Shown here piece by piece: positions 58,854-64,000 of a stretch of 64,000 nt of DNA; the stretch's first letter is position 1; each line of letters starts with the position of its first letter. The position numbers and the translations under genes were made by a program. The notes under the pieces are model-generated. The model searched no databases and was not told the DNA's origin. It was given only the letters and a program-made list of their open reading frames with translations. The stretch lies in contig JADJRC010000004.1 of the NCBI GenBank assembly GCA_016712415.1, positions 62,001-126,000 on the forward strand, given 5' to 3'. The DNA is from Lewinellaceae bacterium (GTDB lineage: Bacteria > Bacteroidota > Bacteroidia > Chitinophagales > Saprospiraceae).

Positions 58854-59174
58854 ATGAATACATTTAAATTATATGACCGCGTCGTATTAACTAAGGACCT
58901 TTCCGGGTCTGTCTTGAAAAATGGTGATGTTGGCACAATAGTCGAAGTATATGATGATGTTGCCTATGAGATAGAGTTCTTCGCGCTGGACGGCACAACC
59001 TTGGCTGTAAAAACTGTTGCGGCAAATTTGATTAAACCCGTCACAGGAAATATGGTAATGCATATCAGGGACTGGTATCCTGACAATTTTCACAACGTCT
59101 TCAAATACGCCACCAGGGCCTTCCGGTCGGCTACCGATAAAGCATCTCCGAAGGTATGCCCGCCGTTGCCATAG
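58854..59174 (+). CDS. DUF4926 domain protein with antisense-overlapping tail
   Basis: 106 residues. The first ~65 (LYDRVVLTKDLSGSVLKNGD, VGTIVEVYDDVAYEIEFFAL) match DUF4926, a small SH3-like family of unknown function. The rest (MHIRDWYPDNFHNVFKYATR ... ) runs 85 bases over the end of the convergent cytochrome gene and is probably read-through sequence, so the natural stop may be lost. The gene and flanks are visibly richer in A/T than the neighbourhood, a hint of transfer. Confidence 0.7.
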   Translation: MNTFKLYDRVVLTKDLSGSVLKNGDVGTIVEVYDDVAYEIEFFALDGTTLAVKTVAANLIKPVTGNMVMHIRDWYPDNFHNVFKYATRAFRSATDKASPKVCPPLP

Positions 59175-60514
59175 CCGGGCAGGGTCGTGTCGTAGGTTTC
59201 GGCATCCGTTTTGGAGGCCGGTGTCGAATACAGCCAGCCTACCTTTTCCTTGTCGTAATTGACTTCTGTGTTTTCAAAAACACGTTTCCAGTATTTTGGT
59301 CGCTGCGGGCTGTTCAGCAGGTCTTCCAGTGTGGGTACAGATCCATTGTGCAGGTAAGGCGCCGTAGCCCAGATACCGTCGAGGGGAGGCGCCACATAGC
59401 CGCTGTTGGGCAGGAGTTGGCCTTTGTTGGGCGCTTCGGCATACCAGCTGCCGTTGTACCAGTTGTGGTATTGGGGGGAGGTCTGGTAGGTTTGCGAGAG
59501 CAGCGGATCGGTACCGACCGTGGGCAGATCGACAAGCAGGTTGGGATATGTTTCAGCGCCGTCGTCGTATTTACCGTGGCATTTGCTGCAATTTTTTTCA
59601 AAAACCATCTTGCCTTCTGCTACCAGCGTCTGGTCGACGGTGTAGGGATACGCCGGGGCTTCGAGGGTGCGTATCCAGGCCATCAGATCGGGGAAGCGGT
59701 TGTCGATGCGGCGTGCCTCGGCGCTGTCGAGCATAGTGAGCATGCCTGAAGCGGCAGACAGGCGCGCGAAATCACCCCTGCCGAGGCCATTGTAGTACAG
59801 GGCATTTTTCTTTTTCATCAGCCACCATGCCGGCACATCGGTGGGCACGGCCTCGAGCGGGACACTGAACTGCTGGTCGTCGATCCAGGTAAGGTCGTCG
59901 GTACGGCGATGTGCAGAAAGGGTGGCGAAAATTTTATCGGCAGGATTGACGCCGCGGGTTTTGGTCAGTATATAGGGCCCGATGGCCTTGTAGGCGCGGC
60001 TGGCGGGGTAATAAGCGGCCCATTCCGGGGAGTTGTCGCCGTAGATGAACTTTACCGCCAGGTCGGCCGACTGGAACATGGCAGCCTGGTCTGTGGTATA
60101 GTCGTAAGTATTGCTGCCCAGGCCGACAAGGATTTGACCGTTCAGGCGTTCGGCATGGCAGGTGAGGCAGGTTGGCGCCACCACTTTTACTCCGTTTGAG
60201 GCGTTCACCACGTTGAAGCGGAACGCAATCCCGTCCGCGTCGCCCGTGCGGTCGAGGTCGTCGGGACTGTTGCCGCCAAACACCTGTTTGAACACCGCAA
60301 GGGGCACACCGCTGCTGATAAAATCGCCGTAGATCAGGTAATTATAGCCCGCTACAGGGTCGCCGTTGCGCTGGGGTGAAGGCTCCAGAAATGTCGTACC
60401 CGGCGGCAAGACGGGAGGATCAACCATATTGGAAGGCATCTCGTTGCGGCAGTTGGCGAGTACGATTACCAGGGCAGCCAGGGAGCAGACGACAGAGCAG
60501 GTTGTTTTTGACAT
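59090..60514 (-). CDS. Di-haem c-type cytochrome lipoprotein
   Basis: 474 residues with a lipoprotein-like signal (CSLAALVIVLANC, then RNEMPSN) and two c-type haem sites, CLTCH near residue 117 and CSKCH near 310. The layout resembles RoxA-like or di-haem peroxidase-like electron-transfer proteins (PPLDGIWATAPYLHNGSVPT is shared by that superfamily). It probably carries electrons in the periplasm. Divergent from the multidomain haem protein gene at 60649. Confidence 0.85.
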   Translation of the reverse strand: MSKTTCSVVCSLAALVIVLANCRNEMPSNMVDPPVLPPGTTFLEPSPQRNGDPVAGYNYLIYGDFISSGVPLAVFKQVFGGNSPDDLDRTGDADGIAFRFNVVNASNGVKVVAPTCLTCHAERLNGQILVGLGSNTYDYTTDQAAMFQSADLAVKFIYGDNSPEWAAYYPASRAYKAIGPYILTKTRGVNPADKIFATLSAHRRTDDLTWIDDQQFSVPLEAVPTDVPAWWLMKKKNALYYNGLGRGDFARLSAASGMLTMLDSAEARRIDNRFPDLMAWIRTLEAPAYPYTVDQTLVAEGKMVFEKNCSKCHGKYDDGAETYPNLLVDLPTVGTDPLLSQTYQTSPQYHNWYNGSWYAEAPNKGQLLPNSGYVAPPLDGIWATAPYLHNGSVPTLEDLLNSPQRPKYWKRVFENTEVNYDKEKVGWLYSTPASKTDAETYDTTLPGYGNGGHTFGDALSVADRKALVAYLKTL

Positions 60515-60554
60515 CAGAAGTAATTTTTGCGCAGTAAAAGTAGGAAAGGCCGGC

Positions 60555-60562
60555 TACATTTG
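60555..60562 (+). promoter_or_regulatory. -7 box upstream of the multidomain haem protein
   Basis: TACATTTG matches TAnnTTTG; a TTTG at 60526-60529 is 25 bases upstream, longer than the usual spacer. Confidence 0.4.
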
Positions 60563-60648
60563 CCCAAACCTTTGGGTATGGAAAAGATCACAATGATGGA
60601 ATGTGTCGGCCAACCAGCAGTACGTGAAACTGAAAACGACGACCGGCC

Positions 60649-62674
60649 ATGATAGCCCTGACTGCCTTTTTCGGCCGCCTGCACCTCCTGTTGTTGCACC
60701 TGCCCATAGGGTTCCTGGTACTCGCAGGTATATTGGCCGTAGCTTCCCGCCTGGGAAAAAAGGATGAATTCCGGTCTGCCCTGCACCTTACAGCGCTGGT
60801 GGCAGCACTGTTGGCTGCAGCAGCGGCTGGCTGCGGCTGGCTGTTGGCACAGGACGGATCATACGACGAAGCGCTGCTGCAACGCCACCAATGGCTCGGA
60901 TTCGTGTCGGCAACGCTGGCCATAATCACCTGGCTGCTGCGCCACACTAAATGGTTCCATGCGGCCATATTTGTCACTTTGGGGGCGGTTTCGCTTGCCG
61001 GGCATTTTGGCGGCTCGCTCACCCACGGCGAGGGCTACCTGACCGAACCGCTGCACGACAATGCAGATCAGGGCGATGCGATGCCGAAAGACTTGTCCGG
61101 CTTGACGGCCTATGAGGCCCGCATCCGGCCCATACTCGAAAAGCGGTGCACGGGCTGCCACAACCCGAATAAAAAGAAAGGCGATTTGCTGCTTGACAGC
61201 CCGGAGGGCTTGATGTCGGGCGGTAAAAACGGCCCCGTGCTCGTGCCCGGCCATCCGGATTCCAGCGCGCTCTACCTGCGCATCACCCTGCCTGCCCACG
61301 ATGAAGACCGCATGCCTCCAAAGGGCAAAAAAGCGCTTTACGTCGGAAATTGCGCTGATCGGTCAATGGATCGAGCTTGGCGCAAGTTTTTCCCTGCCCG
61401 CAGACGCACTGGAAGTGCCGGAAAGTGCAGGCATACCGGCGTTCCCGCCTGTTCAGGTGGAGGCTGCCGACGCCAATGTGATCGGCCTGCTTCTGAAAAA
61501 CCAGGTGTATGTCACCCGGCTGGGGCAGGATATTCCCTGGCTCTCGGTATCGCTGACCGGGAGAAAAAACCTCGACGCTGCCTGTGTTCAACTGTTGAAA
61601 AAGGTAAAATCGCAGGTGGCACACCTCGACCTGGGCCATTCCAACGCAGACGACGTCCTGCTTTCCGCACTCCGGGACATGCCCAACCTGACACGTGTCA
61701 GCCTGTCGAATACCCCGGTCACCAATGCCGGATTGAAAAACCTGTCCGGCCTGAAATACCTCAACTACCTGAACATCACCAACACCATGGTCGACGACGG
61801 CGCCGTGGAAACCCTGTGCGCCTTGCCCGCTTTGCAAAGCCTTTTTGTTTGGAAAAGCGGGATGACAGATGCCGGACTGGAACAAATAAAAAGCCGGAAT
61901 CCCGGGTTGCAAATCGACAAAGGCGCTGCGCCGGATTCGAGCACAACAATGCTGCAACTGCGCGCCCCCAAACTGCTGTACAGCCGGAATATTTTCGAAG
62001 ATACGGTACAGGTGATGCTGGACTTCCCTTTCAAAAACGTCGGTTTGTTCTACACCCTGGACCAGGCTTCCCCTACGACCCAATCGTACCGATACAAGGG
62101 AGCGCCACTGGTATTCGACCAGTCGGTCACCCTGCGGGCAATCGCGGCAAGGGAAGGCTGGGAGAACAGTCCACCCGTAGAAGCCTCCTTCGTCAAAAGA
62201 AAATGGAGCCCGAAAACAGTGGTACTGGCTTCTCCGCCGTCGCCAAAATATCCCGGTTCAGGCGCCGCATCGCTGTCAGACGGCCAGATCGGACCGGTGT
62301 ATACCGACAAAACCTTTATCGGCTATGAAGGCGAACACCTCGTCGCCACGCTTGATTTCGGAACGGTCATCGACTTTCATCGCCTCAGCGTGCACTATGC
62401 TGAAAACAACGGCTCCTGGATTTTCGCGCCGCACGGCCTGCAGGTCTGGACCTCCGACGATGGCCGCAACTGGAAACCCTGTATCCGGGCGCAATATCCC
62501 GTGCCGGGAGGCATGCAGGAGATCAAAACCGGCATCATCAGCGAACCGGCGCCACAACCCGTGCAGACCCGATATTTGAAAGTAAAAGTAGAGAGCCTGC
62601 TCAAAAACCCCGGGTGGCACCCGGGCGCCGGGCAGAAATGCTGGGTATTTGCAGATGAGATCCTGGTGGAATAA
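60649..62674 (+). CDS. Membrane haem protein with leucine-rich, Ig-like and discoidin-like domains, one frameshift
   Basis: About 674 residues: four N-terminal membrane helices of the DUF2231 kind (HLLLLHLPIGFLVLAGILAV ...), a planctomycete-type cytochrome c domain with CTGCH near 166 and DEDRMPPKGK, four or five leucine-rich repeats (LGHSNADDVLLSALRDMPNL, LKNLSGLKYLNYLNITNT), a chitobiase-like C-terminal beta domain (YTLDQASPTTQSYRYKGAPL) and an F5/8-type end (VHYAENNGSWIFAPHGLQVW). The frame changes near 61337-61341 (KALTSEIALIGQWIE after KGK). Likely a membrane-anchored respiratory or sugar-binding protein; pathway unknown. Confidence 0.8.
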
Positions 62675-62731
62675 TTTACCGGGCGCATGCCATGTTGCTG
62701 TTTTCCGATCGGTTAAATATACCGGTTTGTA

Positions 62732-62762
62732 TTGCGCCCTTTGATTACCTGAAATATCTTTG
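62732..62762 (+). promoter_or_regulatory. Promoter of the leucine-rich repeat gene
   Basis: TTG (62732-62734) and TATCTTTG (62755-62762) are 20 bases apart, a good consensus promoter. The transcript leader holds hairpins at 62771-62792 and 62821-62854. Confidence 0.65.
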
Positions 62763-62820
62763 TGGTTTCTGTTTGAAGAAAATGCTTCAAACAACAAGGC
62801 TGCTATTTGAGTTCTGCTGA

Positions 62821-62854
62821 GCAAAAAACGCTTCGTTTCGCGTACGTTTTTTGC
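62821..62854 (+). terminator. Hairpin in the leader of the leucine-rich repeat gene
   Basis: gcaaaaaacg (62821-62830) and cgttttttgc (62845-62854) form a 10-bp stem; the promoter lies before it, so it would be part of the mRNA leader. A second hairpin gtttgaag/cttcaaac precedes it. Attenuator or stability role is guesswork. Confidence 0.45.
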
Positions 62855-62911
62855 TTAGTCGTTTTTAGACATCATAGGCCTCAACACGTTCATTTCAACA
62901 AAAACCATTAC

Positions 62912-64000
62912 ATGAATAAATACATTACACTTGTTTTCATTGCGTTGTGTATGAAAACCGCCGTCAGCGCGCAGTGCCCAATCGCCCCGCTGACCTTGAA
63001 TTCACAGGCACAAGTGGATGCCTTTCCAACCAATTACCCCGGATGTACGGATATGCTTGTACTGCTGACCGTAACAGGCAATAGCATCACCAATCTCGAT
63101 GGTCTGAACGGTATCCAAACTACAGCCAATAGCCTCATCCTTCGCGACAACCCACAATTGGCCTCCTTGAGCGGTCTGAGCAACCTCACCTCGATCGCGG
63201 TAGAATTGAAAATCGAGAACAACGATTTGCTTACCAGCCTGAGCGGCCTTGACAACCTTACCTGGCTGGGCGGGCACCTGTCCATTGAAGGCAACGCTCA
63301 GTTGGCTACCCTCGACGGCATTGGCCCCATACCAAGCCTCGGGAGCTACCTGAATATTTCCTTCAACCCGGTACTCACAGATGTTACCGCGCTTTCCAGC
63401 CTCACAGAGGTCGGACCAAACTATATCAACGGGTTCCTGGCCATCAACAACAACAACAGCCTGCCTGCCATTAACGGGCTCGACCTTATCTCAGAAACCG
63501 GCAGCTATTTTTTCCTGGGCTCCAACCCGGTAATGACGACGATCAACGGGCTGAACGGGCTCAGTATTGTCAACGGTGACTTCGAGATTGCCGGCAACCC
63601 GATGCTGAACAACCTGAACGCTTTTGCCGGGCTGACGACCATCGACGGCAACTTTAATGTGGACAATAATCCTGCTTTGACCGATCTCGACGAGTTTGTC
63701 AATATGTCATCGGTAACGGGCAACCTTACCATTGCCTCGAATGCGTCATTGAGCGATTGTGCCGCACAGGGTATCTGCGATTATGTGGCCGGACCGGGCA
63801 ATTCCGTCATTTCGAGCAATGCCGTTGGCTGCAACACTGTCGGGCAGGTAGCAGTTGCCTGCGCGCTGTTGCCCGTTGAGTTGACCTACTTCGGCGGCAA
63901 GCCTGAAGGTAACGGGGTGATGCTCAACTGGATAACGGCCTCGGAGCAGGACAATGCCTGGTTTGAAGTGGAATTCAAAGGCCTGCATGACCCGCATTTT
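62912..64000 (+). CDS. Secreted leucine-rich repeat protein, probable T9SS cargo (partial)
   Basis: ATG at 62912 opens a signal peptide (TLVFIALCMKTAVSA), and 363 codons stay open to the window edge. From about residue 40 a run of leucine-rich repeats of the receptor L-domain kind appears (VTGNSITNLDGLNGIQTTAN, LSGLDNLTWLGGHLSIEGN, GNPMLNNLNAFAGLTTIDGN), then a Cys-bounded part (DCAAQGICDYVA) and LPVELTYFGGKPEGNGVMLN, a linker commonly found just before T9SS sorting domains. Surface-exposed binding protein is the likely role. Confidence 0.85.
   Translation, partial: MNKYITLVFIALCMKTAVSAQCPIAPLTLNSQAQVDAFPTNYPGCTDMLVLLTVTGNSITNLDGLNGIQTTANSLILRDNPQLASLSGLSNLTSIAVELKIENNDLLTSLSGLDNLTWLGGHLSIEGNAQLATLDGIGPIPSLGSYLNISFNPVLTDVTALSSLTEVGPNYINGFLAINNNNSLPAINGLDLISETGSYFFLGSNPVMTTINGLNGLSIVNGDFEIAGNPMLNNLNAFAGLTTIDGNFNVDNNPALTDLDEFVNMSSVTGNLTIASNASLSDCAAQGICDYVAGPGNSVISSNAVGCNTVGQVAVACALLPVELTYFGGKPEGNGVMLNWITASEQDNAWFEVEFKGLHDPHF

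Overview
The window looks like a chromosomal stretch of a free-living Bacteroidota, most likely class Saprospiria (class by inference, phylum firmly). Signs of the phylum are type IX secretion (T9SS) cargo with C-terminal sorting domains, PorQ, the fused LpxC-FabZ enzyme, a DUF3078 outer-membrane protein, kynurenine 3-monooxygenase, and promoters of the TTTG/TAnnTTTG type instead of the sigma70 type. No tRNA, rRNA, CRISPR array, prophage or intact insertion sequence was seen.

Layout. 1-9.3 kb: a TPR tail, a T9SS beta-helix protein, a membrane protein, L-serine dehydratase, an OsmC protein, a large WG-repeat secreted protein and a LytS/LytT pair. 9.3-13.2 kb: a haem/copper monooxygenase-like T9SS protein translationally coupled to a fatty-acid hydroxylase, a lipoprotein and a DUF2721 protein. 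13.2-18.4 kb: the rimP-nusA-infB operon with its own promoter and leader hairpin. 18.6-24 kb: a SnoaL-like protein, a DJ-1/PfpI protein divergent from a membrane AraC regulator with a metal-binding-like cysteine motif, purC and a TlpA thioredoxin. 23.9-30.2 kb: an ECF sigma factor, an MscS-like channel, DUF3078, a low-molecular-weight phosphatase, truA, a tandem Usp protein, recR and a truncated PNPOx remnant. 30.4-33.3 kb: lpxC-fabZ, lpxA and an ABC ATPase. 33.4-35.5 kb: a repeat-rich zone with palindromes and a 170-bp inverted-repeat element in the probable leader of a lipoprotein gene, plus a Crp-family regulator. 36.8-41.5 kb: the str operon (rpsL-rpsG-fusA) preceded by porQ. 41.5-49 kb: a MORN-type protein, a triple-PDZ T9SS protein behind a 26-bp perfect palindrome, an OmpR-type regulator, a PhyH dioxygenase and kynurenine monooxygenase. 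49-55.5 kb: a FucP-type transporter, a GH130 enzyme followed directly by a potassium-channel remnant, an EVE protein, XerD and an RprX-like kinase. 55.5-64 kb: an M14 peptidase, an NTF2-like protein, a DUF4926 protein, two haem proteins and a leucine-rich T9SS-type protein running off the end.

Quality. At least 19 single-base frame breaks interrupt otherwise well-conserved proteins, including NusA and RecR. Many lie in short homopolymers and most are apparent deletions. This points to consensus indel errors more than to true pseudogenes, so broken genes are annotated over their full reconstructed span. Two features look like real remnants because sequence is missing: the PNPOx fragment and the potassium-channel pore fragment. 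No complete new biological system could be demonstrated. The best candidates for something undescribed are the 34.4-34.6 kb nested hairpin element, the covarying short palindromes around it, the operator-like palindrome at 45.3 kb, and the cysteine-motif AraC/DJ-1 pair.
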